Shown here: positions 51,582-62,575 of the stretch, one piece after another
Layout of the letters: the number at the start of each line of letters is the position of its first letter
Numbering within the stretch: the stretch's first letter is position 1
From: Aquila chrysaetos chrysaetos
Taxonomy: Eukaryota; Chordata; Aves; Accipitriformes; Accipitridae
Direction of reading: 5' to 3'
Length of the DNA: 64,000 nt
Assembly: GCF_900496995.4 (NCBI RefSeq)
Contig: NC_044008.1
Coordinates: 4,440,453-4,504,452, forward strand
Translations under genes and position numbers: made by a program
Notes under the pieces: model-generated
The model's input: only the letters and a program-made list of their open reading frames with translations
What the model was told of the DNA's origin: nothing
The model's database searches: none

Positions 51582-51705
51582 CTTTTTTTCCTGTTGTAGA
51601 TGCTGGCAATGCCTGAAGCGGTGTTACCTCCTTCGCTGGAACTGGGAAGCCAATTTCAAGAGGTCCATCCCTGGAGATCTGTTCAGTGTCACGCTGACAG
51701 CGAGC
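51582..51705 (-). CDS. PRKCQ: PRKCQ exon 10: V3 hinge (divergent)
   Basis: The 124-base exon encodes residues 301-341 plus one base of Glu342. The first half (ARCQRDTEQISRDGPLEIG) aligns with human; the second half (PVPAKEVTPLQALPASTTGK) does not. The mammalian proline-rich PxxP motif used for Lck and CD28 association is absent. The donor gtagat is weaker than its neighbours, but the frame joins exactly to exon 11. This is the least conserved exon of the gene, as expected for a V3 hinge. Confidence 0.93.
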
Positions 51706-53393
51706 CTGGATTACAGAAAACAGCAAATGACTTTTGAGCCAAATATCATGTTCTTAGTTTATGGATGCTGCAGCTTCTTAAGTGTGACTGTCACACAAGC
51801 CAAGATCTAGAAGAGGTCTTTGCTTATGAGAAGAGCATCTCTGTACCTAACTTTTAGGGGTTTGGTAACCTAGAGGAACCCACAGCCTTCAGCAAGGTTT
51901 CTTATGAGATGAGCGTGGATGTTAACAGGTATTTGTACTGCCAAAATAGAGATCCCCTATTTTGCACAGGGGTCTGAGTCTCTGACTATCCACACAGAGG
52001 GCATTTTAATTAAGAATGTCCTTTCTAATAGTTCTCTTTGAAGGGAAATCTGCAAAAATACCAACAAAAAAATGGATCATGTTGTAGCCTCACCCCTGTA
52101 CAGTGTCTGGATGTCACTCTGAAGAGCTCCTTGTCCCAGGATGTTGCAGAAGGTAAGAGTTTGTCTGGATTCAAGGGTGGTGAGACAAAAGGATGAAAGA
52201 CAAATCCTCTGCGGGCTACTAAACACGAAGACTCCATCTATGACTTAAGAAGTCCCCAAAGCCTAAATTTCTGGAGATTAAAAGAGTATTTTGGGGAAAG
52301 TATGTAGTGTTTGCCCTCTGCACAACCCAATGGTGACCCAAAGTATGCAGTGCATGGAGCTGGAGAGAGAGAGCAGGTAGGAAATAGAGAAGCAAGAGCA
52401 GAAAAAACTCCTCTTTGGAGGTCTGGCAGCACTACCTGTTGCATAAAGGTGAGAAATATGCAGAGCTAAACCTGGTAGAGAGGCCCTCAGGATCGTATAC
52501 ATGGAAAAACACCTGCTGTATGGATGAAGATGTTGCATTGGGATACTTGAGGAACCTAAATATGGAGGACTGGGTACCTATGGATTTTGTCCCTCTCTCA
52601 GGTTACTCAAGAGCTGAGAGGTGTCCTAACAACCCTGAACTACTATCTCTAAATTCTTTTATGGTTCTGGGCTTGTGACAAGCTAATTTTCCTTCTTTTT
52701 AATTCAACTTTCTGTGTTCATACACTATTTTTATGACAGTAGTATCTAGATCCTCTCCCCAGGGCCCATCTTTCTTCATGAGAGTCCCTGATCTGGGGAA
52801 CTTCATTCCAAACACATCAGAGGATCACAGGAGCAACTGCTAAGTGACAACCATGGAGCAAGGCAGTGACAGCAAAAGGACCCAAACCAAGTTCCTTGGA
52901 CCCTGTTACACAATCTCAGTTACAAATATAATGTAACTACAGCTGTACCGAATCAGGGCAAGAGTCCGCCCAGGTCCTATCCTGTCTGCAGCAGAGGTCA
53001 GGTAGATACCAGGTAAAGATACAAGAAGAGTGGAGGCACGCAAAGTCACCTCCTCAGAATATTGTCCCTATCTCCAGAGATGTGCGGCTCAGAGAGTTCC
53101 TGATTCAAAGGCAGTGCTTTTCTATTAACAACATTAATTATTCTATTAATCCTGAATGGATTTCTCTTCCATGAACACTGGAGATTGCCCCTTGAACCCA
53201 TGAAAACTTTTGGCCTCCAGAAATTGCTGCAATGAGTTTAACTACCTGTTCCATGAAGAATCCATTTCCTATTCTTTGCTTTGAATTTATTACCCACAAT
53301 GCTCCACTCAATGCCCTTATTTCTTGCACTGAAACAAACGCTGAATAATTGATTCTCCTTTGTCTGGGTCACTCACAGCTTAAAAGTATTTAC
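51706..53393 (-). other. PRKCQ: PRKCQ intron 9
   Basis: 1688-base GT-AG intron of unique sequence. Nothing else recognised. Confidence 0.9.
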
Positions 53394-53503
53394 CTGCTGG
53401 GTGCTCTCTATCATTGCCAGAGCTTCAGCCATTAGTTTCTGGTTAACTCCACAAAGGTTTGCTACTTTTGTCTGGCACTTGTGATGGACGTTCATGCCAC
53501 ATG
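53394..53503 (-). CDS. PRKCQ: PRKCQ exon 9: end of C1B and start of V3 hinge
   Basis: The 110-base exon completes Ala264 and encodes residues 265-300: [17 protein letters not shown], finishing the C1B zinc site at Cys281, then [19 protein letters not shown]. The linker is nearly identical to human. The acceptor is ctttcag and the donor is gtaaat. Confidence 0.96.
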
Positions 53504-54204
53504 CTGAAAGAAAGAGCAAGAGGTGTCAGGACAACGAAGGATAGCGAGGCTGTAAAGGGTTTGGCGTTAGGTTGGGCAGGAACATGAGCTGCTGTTGGCC
53601 AAGGGCAGAGACCAGCCATGTAAACAGCTCAAAGCCTGGGCACCTTTTACATCTCATGAGATGGTACTCAGGTCATTTTCTTGGTTCTCTGTGGAGACAA
53701 AGTTTTTTTTATATTGTCTTCTGGGAAAAAGGTTGCATTTCCACATCCACCAGCCTTTGCAGCTACAGGCTACCAAAACTCCACATCTATCAGCTCACAG
53801 ATAAACCGTAATCATAGAACAGTATTTCCCCATTGGTATAGGATTATGAAGATGGTGGAGTGTCTTGGGTCTGTCTGACAGTGGAAATAGAGCATGAAAG
53901 TTGATACTAGGAGTGATTTTGGAAGATCAGCAGTGTCACTGAGATGTTCTTTGCTTCTCTGAGAAGTGATTCTTCAGCCTCGTGGACTACATATCTTTCT
54001 ATATGCTGACAGTGGTCCTCCTCCTTGAAGAATGATTCTCCTTGAAGATTGGTCATCTTTACCACTCCTTCACCACCCTGGATGCCATCACATACAGGTC
54101 TCAGAGAAATGTGATAAATGAGATTTGGCTTTTTAGATTGCAACTCTCTAAAGGCAACATCCCACTCCCATGCTCAGCTCATGCCACGTACATCAGGGAC
54201 TCAC
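53504..54204 (-). other. PRKCQ: PRKCQ intron 8
   Basis: 701-base GT-AG intron. Nothing else recognised. Confidence 0.92.
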
Positions 54205-54334
54205 CATCACACTTCAATCCTTGCCGTGCAAGGCCCCAGAGGAGCGTGCCGCAGTGCTCACAGAAAGTTGGGCTCTTGTAGTTGTAGACTTTGAAGCGGT
54301 GAGGCATGTCAATCTTGAACCGCTCTTTATGGAA
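54205..54334 (-). CDS. PRKCQ: PRKCQ exon 8: C1B domain, first part
   Basis: The 130-base exon encodes residues 221-263 plus one base of Ala264. It contains the start of C1B, His232 and the CEHC zinc pair, and the phorbol or DAG-binding loop [10 protein letters not shown]. The Trp at 253 is the residue that gives novel PKCs high affinity for diacylglycerol, where conventional PKCs have Tyr. The segment is essentially identical to human. The acceptor is cttgcag and the donor is gtgagt. Confidence 0.97.
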
Positions 54335-55316
54335 CTGCAAGAGAAAAGCCATGTTGGCAACTCACCCCTCTCCACCTCAGCTCTTCATGGAAAACCAAAC
54401 TTGTACTACAGAAGATGGGATGTCTACTGCCCTTTTATCCTTGGGTATGACCATCAAGAAGAAACTATCTATAACTATCATTCAGATATACAAAGCCAAA
54501 TTTTTATACATAATAACTGCAATTAGGTGGGAACTGGGTAATTTCCTCCCTGGCTTGATTTATCTGACCAGAGAGCTGCTTGCATCTCAGCTACACGTCA
54601 ACATTTTTTGTCATGAATCACTCCTTGGAAGAGCCTATTTTTCTTCTTTTAGTACATAGGGAGTCAAAGGTGATGACAAAGTTGGATGCATCTACCCTAG
54701 AGATGTCAGAAGACAAGCAAGATGAATCTCATCTCTAAAGACTGTAGAAGAACAGGAGCCAGGGTGGGATTGGAAGCAAACAGAAGCTGTGGAACACGAT
54801 TAAGGAAAATGGAACAGTCCTATCAAGAGTTAAAGTTTCACTTTTGCCTACCAAAAAAGGTTTATAATAAACTGATATGAGAAAAATAAAACAAATAATA
54901 GTGGAGATGCTAGTTATTCCATTGACTGCTTGGAAATCTCAGATAACACAGAGTGGGATGTTAAAGTACTGCTCTGAAAATTCAGTGTAATGTCCTGCCT
55001 AACATCGGAGAGCGAAAAACTTCCTCCAGTAAATCTCCACCTCATGTCCATGATCTTCCTCTGAGCTATACTTCATACATTTGAAAAATGTCAGTCCTGA
55101 TTCAGCAACTGCTTATTCAGTGTCTGCATTTGAGTAAATCACAAGTAGGAGGTAATGAAACCATTGGGAACGTGAAAAACAAAGGGGACAGATCAGATCA
55201 CACAGCCTTTAGTTCAGTAGCATGTTTTGCTTCATTAGAAGTTGTTTTACAGTGATGTAGGAGAGATCTGAACGACAGTAAAGTTGTTTTAAAAACAGCC
55301 AAAGAATAATACATAC
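54335..55316 (-). other. PRKCQ: PRKCQ intron 7
   Basis: 982-base GT-AG intron. Nothing else recognised. Confidence 0.92.
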
Positions 55317-55402
55317 CATTGTTTCTCTGCTATTGATTGCTGATCCTGTACACTTGGCTATTACTTTATCAATGCACTTCTTATGAATGGCAGCATTACA
55401 TT
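55317..55402 (-). CDS. PRKCQ: PRKCQ exon 7: end of C1A and linker
   Basis: The 86-base exon completes Gln192 and encodes residues 193-220, [17 protein letters not shown] and then [11 protein letters not shown]. It supplies the remaining C1A zinc ligands (Cys193, the HKKC His and Cys, Cys209), completing the H-to-C span of 50 residues. Thr219 in RETM matches the human autophosphorylation site Thr219. The acceptor is tttcag and the donor is gtatgt. Confidence 0.96.
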
Positions 55403-55498
55403 CTGAAAGAACAAGTGTGTCATGGTGTCAATAAAAAAATTCTTTAAGGAAGGATCAAGTAAATAATGATAGTAATAAAATAAAAAAAAAATTCTTAC

Positions 55499-55530
55499 GT
55501 CTGCACTGATAGCCTTGTTTATTCAGACCC
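55499..55530 (-). CDS. PRKCQ: PRKCQ exon 6: 32-base micro-exon within C1A
   Basis: This very short exon encodes the last base of Trp181, residues GLNKQGYQCR (182-191), and the first base of Gln192. It supplies Cys190, a zinc ligand of C1A. Same-sized micro-exons are known in C1A of novel PKC genes. The acceptor is tatttcag and the donor is gtaaga. The intron to exon 7 is only 96 bases. Omitting this exon would shift the frame, since 32 is not a multiple of three. Confidence 0.95.
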
Positions 55531-56136
55531 CTGAAATAAACAGAGAAATTATTAATTCTGAATTGTCTGAAAGCCTCGACAGAAGAAAGGAGAGCAACAT
55601 TTATGAAAGAAAGAGAATAAAACAGCTTTGCTTTTTATCAGTCTTTATAGAGCTTCTCTAATGTAAATATCTTCATTCAATCTAACTGTGGAGTCATTCT
55701 CTATGGTTTTCACAGCACATATTCACATTCTGAATTTCACAATATCCAAATGGCGAACTGGGCTGATGAGAAATGTCTGTGCATTTGGACAAACCCAGAA
55801 ATATCTATAAAAAATAAACTAAAAAATGAAGGGAATTTTCACAGTTGGAATTAAAACTGTGAACCACATCCCTGAAGTGATGCAGTAACTCTACACGTAA
55901 GATGTCAAGGGTCTCATCCTGCTGCCTTTACTGACAGCAGGAGCACAGATATTCACCGGAGAATCATAGAATCACAGAATCATTTAGGTTGGAAAAGACT
56001 TTTAAGATCACTGAGTCCAACCATAAACCTAACACTGCCACGTCCACCACTAAACCGTGTCCCTAAGCACCACATCTACAGAAGAGCTGGTCCCTAGGGT
56101 TAAAAGGAGAAAAAGCGGAGATCTCTTTTCATTTAC
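55531..56136 (-). other. PRKCQ: PRKCQ intron 5
   Basis: 606-base GT-AG intron between exon 5 and the micro-exon 6. About 120 bases of it are a CR1 3' end at 55961-56080, close to the exon 5 donor. Confidence 0.93.
55961..56080 (-). repeat. CR1 LINE 3' end, younger copy
   Basis: On the plus strand it begins gaatcatagaatcacagaat, the reverse complement of the CR1 terminal octamers, followed by ttaggttggaaaagactttt, aagatcactgagtccaacc and ccactaaaccgtgtccctaa. The match to the bird CR1 3' end is close, so this copy is younger than the one at 15837. It is in the same orientation as PRKCQ and truncated about 55 bases from the exon 5 donor. Confidence 0.93.
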
Positions 56137-56299
56137 CATACAAACTCATGACAGACAGAGCAGAAGGTGGGTTGTGGAAAGAAGGTGGCCGTGAACTCGT
56201 GACACTTGACATTATGGATTTTGGCCTGTTTGATGGCTCCCCTGCGCTGGTGCAAGGAGAAGAAGCCTTCAGTCTCACAGTCAGCCAGGTCCTTTGCAT
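56137..56299 (-). CDS. PRKCQ: PRKCQ exon 5: pseudosubstrate and first half of C1A
   Basis: The 163-base exon encodes residues 127-180 plus two bases of Trp181. It holds the autoinhibitory pseudosubstrate, with core QRRGAIKQ where Ala148 replaces the phosphorylatable Ser, and the first zinc ligands of C1A: His160, then the CSVC pair. The run [18 protein letters not shown] is identical to human as I recall it. The stretch before the pseudosubstrate ([12 protein letters not shown]) differs more. The acceptor has a strong pyrimidine tract, ccccccag. Confidence 0.97.
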
Positions 56300-57972
56300 C
56301 TGGGGGGAAAGGAAACAGAAGATTTATTAGGGTACCCTGTCCTGATCAGGCGCCTTGAGAAAATGCAGCTGCCAAAATACTAAGTGACTGAGACTGATAA
56401 TTCACTCATGGAAATAAAAATTTTTAAGAACTACTGCTTTTTGAAACCCACACAAGACTTGTTTGGATGGTTTTTTTATCTACTGTTCCTACAAGGACAC
56501 TAAAATGACTTTAAACTTGGCAATCTGAGCTCCTTTGAATAGACATAATGCTGCATTTGAAAGGTAGACCAGAAATTTCCCAAGGAGAGATAATTTGCAC
56601 TTAAACATAAAATTCTAACTTTGTATAGCACTGAAGAACCATGCCCTAAAAAAGCTGAAATTACATAAAATTTAATTGTTATCTATATATGCGCACACAC
56701 ACACGTGTGTATATATATATATATGTGGGTATTTAACTGAATACTTTATGTGTGCATGTATGTATGTGTAAGTATGTATGTATGTTCCTAGGATATTCTT
56801 TCTCTTGTTATTTTTCCATGCCAACAATTGCTTTGCTCTTTGCTGTGTCCATGCCATTATTCATGGTTCACATTTAAACTTTTTAGAACAGCAAACAAAC
56901 CAATTCTGACAACACGTGCATATATACTTGTGCACTTATATATGTGCTTGTGTCCACAAATCTAGATATGCACACAGTATCTCACTCTCAATCTCTGTTT
57001 TGTTTTACTCATGCATTACACAGCAAGTTACATAGATATTCTGTGGAAACTGGCCCCCTGTGTGATCTGATGCTGATCTTGCTATTTGTAATACAAACAC
57101 AACTTGCATTTTCTATGCTTTGGCCTCTGATATCTTATAACATACAAGGAGGCAACATAGTCTGTTCTATATTAAAGGTAGGAATGGATGAAGAAAATAT
57201 CAGTATGGACAAGCTATTAGCTGCCTTCAGTACTTCTATGCTTCTATAAAAGGAAGGTCCTTCTAGATACGTATACCTTACAGCTTCACCCCACATCTGA
57301 ATGTGGCAGAATTTTGGCATCAAAGACAGGAGAATAAGACTGAGCATTTGGATTGTAACCCATTTTCTTCAACAAAGCAAAATGCATTTCACATGGACAT
57401 CGAACTCTGCCGGTGGGCTTTGGTTCCCAGTGAAGACACGTAAATGATGGTGTCACCTGTCCAGGTTGACTAAGCCACTGCCATGTCCCTGGAGGTCTAG
57501 CTGGACCAGGCAATGGAGCCCAGTGAATGACTCAGCTCACCTTGCAGCAGAAACCTACATTTGATCAGCTGAATCACTTTCTAGGTTCTTTTCCTGTTTT
57601 GCCTAGATTGCTCTTGATCTTAAAAGCCCGACTAACATGTATACTTAGGTGTTGTCAACCATAAATTGTATCCCATCCTTTACATCTGCACTATAATGCA
57701 CACCAAAGCACATGTTACGTGCATACATACAAGTAGAATGATTTCAGAGGGAGCTGGCTCCTTATGTATCTATTCTGTCTTACTTAACATAATGAGAAAA
57801 TCTATCATTTTAGTGGCAAAATGGCCAAAAATCTGCCTTGCAAATCACAGAGGAACAGTCAATCTTCATCCCCACCATACAATAAAAATCACTTTTCTGG
57901 AGTGTTTCATTTTCATGTCTACCCCACATAACCAGAAATCACATCTATCTATTAACAAATGAAATCACTTAC
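56300..57972 (-). other. PRKCQ: PRKCQ intron 4
   Basis: 1673-base GT-AG intron. It holds the compound TA, CA and TATG microsatellite at 56684-56787. Nothing else recognised. Confidence 0.92.
56684..56787. repeat. Compound TA/CA/TATG microsatellite
   Basis: The segment runs tatatat, gcgcacacacacac, gtgtgtatatatatatatat, and then tgtgcatgtatgtatgtg-type units with interruptions. Alternating purine and pyrimidine dominates the first 45 bases. The core cacacacacacgtgtgt is self-complementary in part. Confidence 0.9.
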
Positions 57973-58033
57973 CACTTATTTCCAGGAAGTATCTTGCATT
58001 CATCAGCATTCGGCCTTGAGGTTTCAGTTCTAG
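57973..58033 (-). CDS. PRKCQ: PRKCQ exon 4: end of C2-like domain
   Basis: The 61-base exon encodes residues 107-126, LELKPQGRMLMNARYFLEIS, plus the first base of Asp127. The sequence is nearly identical to human apart from a Met to Ile change near the end. The acceptor is aaccag and the donor is gtaagt. It joins in frame to exon 3, which ends in a complete Trp codon, and to exon 5, which begins with AT. Confidence 0.96.
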
Positions 58034-59580
58034 CTGGTTGAGATAAGTGAAAAATAAGAAAAAAAGACCAGTGCAATCATTAAACAGTCATTCAAAGAAG
58101 CAACAATAATTTCAGATGACTCAAGCTATCTCCTTTTCCCAGTGGGAATTGGTGAATGCCAATGAATGCTAATTTTGGGGTTGCTCATACCCGTGTGGGG
58201 CAACAAGGCAGGGTAGGAGCAATTATAGAGAGAGGATGCTAGATCACCTCTTATCAAACACTTGGAGTGGCATGATAGAAGAGATAAACCACAGAAGCTG
58301 TAGGCAGGTTTTTAGACTCCAGCTCAGGACCAGCACTATCTATAGAGAAATCTCATGATTCCCAGTAGATCCTGAAGGGGCGAAGTGGGAGCATCTCAAA
58401 AAATCCAGCTAACTTCAGGCAGGTACTTAAAAGATGCTGAAATCTTTTAGACACTTGGTTCTACAAGTCTAACTTCCATTACAGTCCTCTATGCCACAAG
58501 CTTACTCAGGCATTTTTGGGGCCTTCCCACTGGACCTGGACATTCCCACCTATCTGAACCTCCGTCTATAGGTGCCTTTGTAAATCTGGATCCACTTGCC
58601 TAGGAATAAGAAGACCTACCTTCAAGGATTTCTTCAGCCTGAGAACCACAACAGTCCCTTCCCAGACTACGTCCCCCCATCTCCTCCTCACCAGGCTGCT
58701 GCCTCCCATGGCTTTGGAGCCTGGGGCTGGAGTCATGCTGAGCAGAGCCTTTCGGTTTTCAATTCTGTCCCTAAGTTTCTCGATTCCTTCCAAGTTATGT
58801 GTTAAATGTGCAAATCTCTACCAAATCTTGCTCTTAGATCTGTTAAGTGACCAAGGCCTTTTTGACTTTTCTACTCTCTGCTTAACGCAAGCAGCTTAGT
58901 CTGAGAACTGGCATGAGAAATAAAACAAACAAACAAAAAATCCAGGAAATCAGTTTCTCTCCAAATTCTTTCCGCTTTATTGTTATTCATGGTATGGCTA
59001 CTGAATACTACATGTTGAAGACTATTATCAAGAACTTTCTTGCTTGGACTACCAGGGAACACAACCTTACATTTAGCATCCTTATGAAGACTGTTACTTC
59101 AAATTTACTCCACTATAACTCCAGTGATTTTAAAGGAGTTCCTCTGACATAACTCTGAAGTCGGGCAGCTGTGAATCAGTTACATGATATTAGATTAAAT
59201 TTTTAAAGCTGTTTCCCCAGAGCACATAAAATAATTCACATTTAGCCACTCACATTACCATTTGTCCCCAATGGGTTTCCTAAGCGAAGATTAATACGCG
59301 GGCACGGCTCAGCTGAACCAGAGTCCTTGCTAAGAGAAGGCACATGTTTCAATATAACAGCAGCAGGTAATATAAATGTGCCATGCTCTTTTTTTTCTGA
59401 CATGCATGGAAGCCTTTCCTTCAAGTCATACCCAAGTACACTCAAAACATTATTCCTCGGCTGGCAGCCAGTTCCTGCTGCCCTCCTGGTTACTGTCACA
59501 GCCTGGCACGGACACAAGGCGTTCCCCTACCCCACAGCAGCACCCCATCCCATCCTGCAAGAGGAGATAACGATGCTCAC
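58034..59580 (-). other. PRKCQ: PRKCQ intron 3
   Basis: 1547-base GT-AG intron of unique sequence. Nothing else recognised. Confidence 0.92.
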
Positions 59581-59780
59581 CCATATCTCTGTTTTCCCAT
59601 TGCTCTTTTTGCACCTCTCCGCCAGCACCTTGAGTTCCACCGTGGTCTCTGAAACTATTTCGGCACTTTTGTCCTTGACGATGATGTGCATGACCCTGCC
59701 GTTGTTGATATGGGCGTCGAAAGTGCTGTTCCAGGGTGGGTACATGGTGGGCTTCTTCTGCACGTACACTTGGCCATTTT
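59581..59780 (-). CDS. PRKCQ: PRKCQ exon 3: N-terminal C2-like domain, first part
   Basis: The 200-base exon holds the last two bases of a split Glu40 codon and then residues 41-106, starting NGQVYVQKKPTMYPPW and ending KTEIW. It encodes most of the calcium-insensitive C2-like domain of novel PKCs. The acceptor is cgacag and the donor is gtgagc. The position matching human Tyr90, which Lck phosphorylates, is Lys here (codon AAG in the context VELKVLAERC). The upstream exon, which should supply the initiator Met and the first base of Glu40, is not visible up to position 64000. Confidence 0.96.
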
Positions 59781-62551
59781 CTGTCGACAAGAGGTGGTTT
59801 GGATTGACTGGACTCATCTGCACTAAGGCCACCACTCTACAGTCCCTGCGACAGATCTGTGTTATTTACCCACTTTAAGGTCTCTCTCCTGGCACGGTGT
59901 GTAATGGACCATGTTGGAGTGTCTGAGGAGGTTACTATGTGAAGTGAAACCTAGGACGGGATTCATCTCACTTAACTTTAGGTTTCTACAATGTGTATGC
60001 CCATATCTGAGCTGCCTGAATACTGGCTCCATTCAGAGGCAGTGAAGAGAATGTAATCAATATAAATCAATGGAGTCAGGGTGTGTTCATTTGACTAAAT
60101 ACATACATCTACCTTAGAAAAGATAATTTCCACCCTTGACTCCATTAACTCTATTGAGTAGATCTCAAACGTGGACTCTGACAACATAGATACCCACTTC
60201 TAATCAGGTGAATCTCGTCATAGATAACCAGCTACAGGTACCATTTGTCCCACGGCAATGCAAAATCAAACAGGTTTGCTTCGATCCCCCGAAAAGCTGG
60301 CTGCGCTTTGAGATTAAGGTTCAGCTGGAGCGCATGTCCAGTCAGTTCCTACATCTTGGCTAACTCACGGATGTTAATATATGAACTGTCTTGCAGACCT
60401 GCAACCACATCCACAGCGGTGTAGAGTTTTCAACCTAGCAAACTTTTCCTGCACCTCTTCCTCATGCATTAATTCCTCTTCCTTCCTAGCAGACGCATCT
60501 TCAAATGGTGAAGGGTATCTCTGAGGCTTAGCATTAGCTTGCAGACAGTTATCTCTAGTTAGTTCTCTCTGAAAAGAGTCTCAGCCAGCTTTATTCATTT
60601 CATAAAGCCCTGTAAAAGGCTTGGACATTTACTCAAGGTAAATTCTGTTTCACAGTTACCCTCTCCAAATTTTCAACCCAACAAATGCTGAAGCTGGAGG
60701 CATAACAGAACAAAAAGCAGTTGTGCGAGCAGCAGACCTGCAACTCCTGTTTCCTAAAGATCCTGCTCCTATTTCCAATAATCCCAGCCTTTCCTTCATC
60801 CCACCCAGCTGGAAAAGCACATCCAGCTGATAGCCTGGAATGTGACATGTGCTGGAGAAAATCTTTCCCTAGATGGGAGGACTAATTTGGGTTTCTTCCC
60901 TCTGCTCAGCTTTGATCTACACAGGCAGGAACTGGGGGATTTCTGAGGCTTGTACCACACCTTCAGGATGGATTAAAATTGGTAAACAAGCTCCAAAGTT
61001 ATGGAGGCAGGAGAGAAGGAGAAAAAAAAAAGGAAACGGTGACTCCTGATTGTGTAATATTCATGTCAGGAAATGAGAGAACGTTTTTTTGGGAGAGAAC
61101 AAATATCAGGGCTGTGAGATTATAACAAAACTCTCTCTTTATCACCCTGTACACTGGTTTCCTATGGAAGGAGAAAGAACTGCCAGAGCCACTGATGTAA
61201 ACTATACTCACTAGAGAGATTTAGGTTGAGAAAGTGGCTTCCTGAGGAAAGGCACGCAGGATCCCGCAACCAATACTGACTTGCTGAAATTTCACTCCAC
61301 AGCCCAACACATGGCTCTCACAAAGTGCTTTTGCACTTTTTTTCATCACATAAACTCGATTTGAGCTGCAGTCCGCCCTGACCATCAGCACTGGTCTGCA
61401 TCGCAAAACTGAGCAGAGATCATTCCTCCAGCATACGATCCCCTCTCACACTTGTCCTGCCTGGTATGACAAGCGGTTGTGCAGCTAAATCTTAGGTTCA
61501 AATTCAGTTTCCCCAAAGTTTAGAGCAACCCAGTCTAAGGGGAATTCATCTCTATCAGTTAAGTGAGGTTGACTTTTCACATATGCAGATTTAGGCAATC
61601 ATATACTGAGCTCATTGTCTGCAGGCTTAATTCATTCCCATCAACCTTGCAAATATACATTTGACGCACTCTTTCAACAAAAGCAAACAAAACGAGCCAT
61701 AAAAAATGGGACATAAACTTCCCAGCACCACGGAGAACAGAAATCTCAGTAAGGACCATTATTTCTTTGCTACATCAGTGAAACTCCGCGGATGTGAAAC
61801 ACAGCACTTGCAAAACAAGTGCTTTCGTTTGCATTGCACTCCGAAACATACGGCTTAAATAAACAAACCCTGGAATGTGAATGAACTGGCCAATATATGG
61901 GATCAGACAGTCACCCCCGGCGCATCCCCGCTGACGTCTGTGGAATTCTGCCAGGGATTAATCTAACCCTGGGTTCCTGAAAAATAAAATAGCATCTGTC
62001 TTTCCCAGGCAGCAGCCTCCACTGTAGCTGGGAGCACTTTTCCTGGAGGCTTGCTGAGTTCAAACACGGAGCAGGATCTTTCACGAAGCAAATGTCACCA
62101 AGACAGGTGGTAAAATGGCACCGGGCCGGGTGGCTTGTGAAGGCAGAAGTCATTTTTAAAGGGCAGGGTTTTTTATACCTCAGAGGCGCCTATGATCTCT
62201 GAAATGTTTTGTCATCAGTAATAAATTGCTGTAACACTTCTAACTGTATGGAGGTATGAGGTTTTTTGTTTGTTTTTTAAAGATTATATCATAAAATACC
62301 AGGGTTCCTTTTACAAAATAAGCAAGTGGAAAAAACAAAAAGGCTGCCCGAGATCTTTCCTGAGCTTCTGAAATTCTTTGGGGTGGCCTTGTTGTGACAC
62401 CCCTGTGTCCACAGGTGACGTGCACTACTCCCAGACCCCTGGGGACCTGTGTCCCAATGACTTATTCATCACAGCTAGTCGACAAGGGACAGCCTTTGGC
62501 ATGAACCCAAAGTCAGAGTCAAACTCCCTTTTTTTGGGAACCAAACACATT

Positions 62552-62575
62552 TATCATCTACCACTGTAGATGATA
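62552..62575. repeat. Perfect 10-base inverted repeat
   Basis: The arms tatcatctac and gtagatgata are exact reverse complements separated by cact. No known RNA or binding-site family is recognised. Confidence 0.85.

Noticed and set aside
59327..59878. 183-codon open frame on the plus strand over exon 3
   Set aside because: It is the antisense shadow of PRKCQ exon 3, whose minus-strand translation matches PKC theta.
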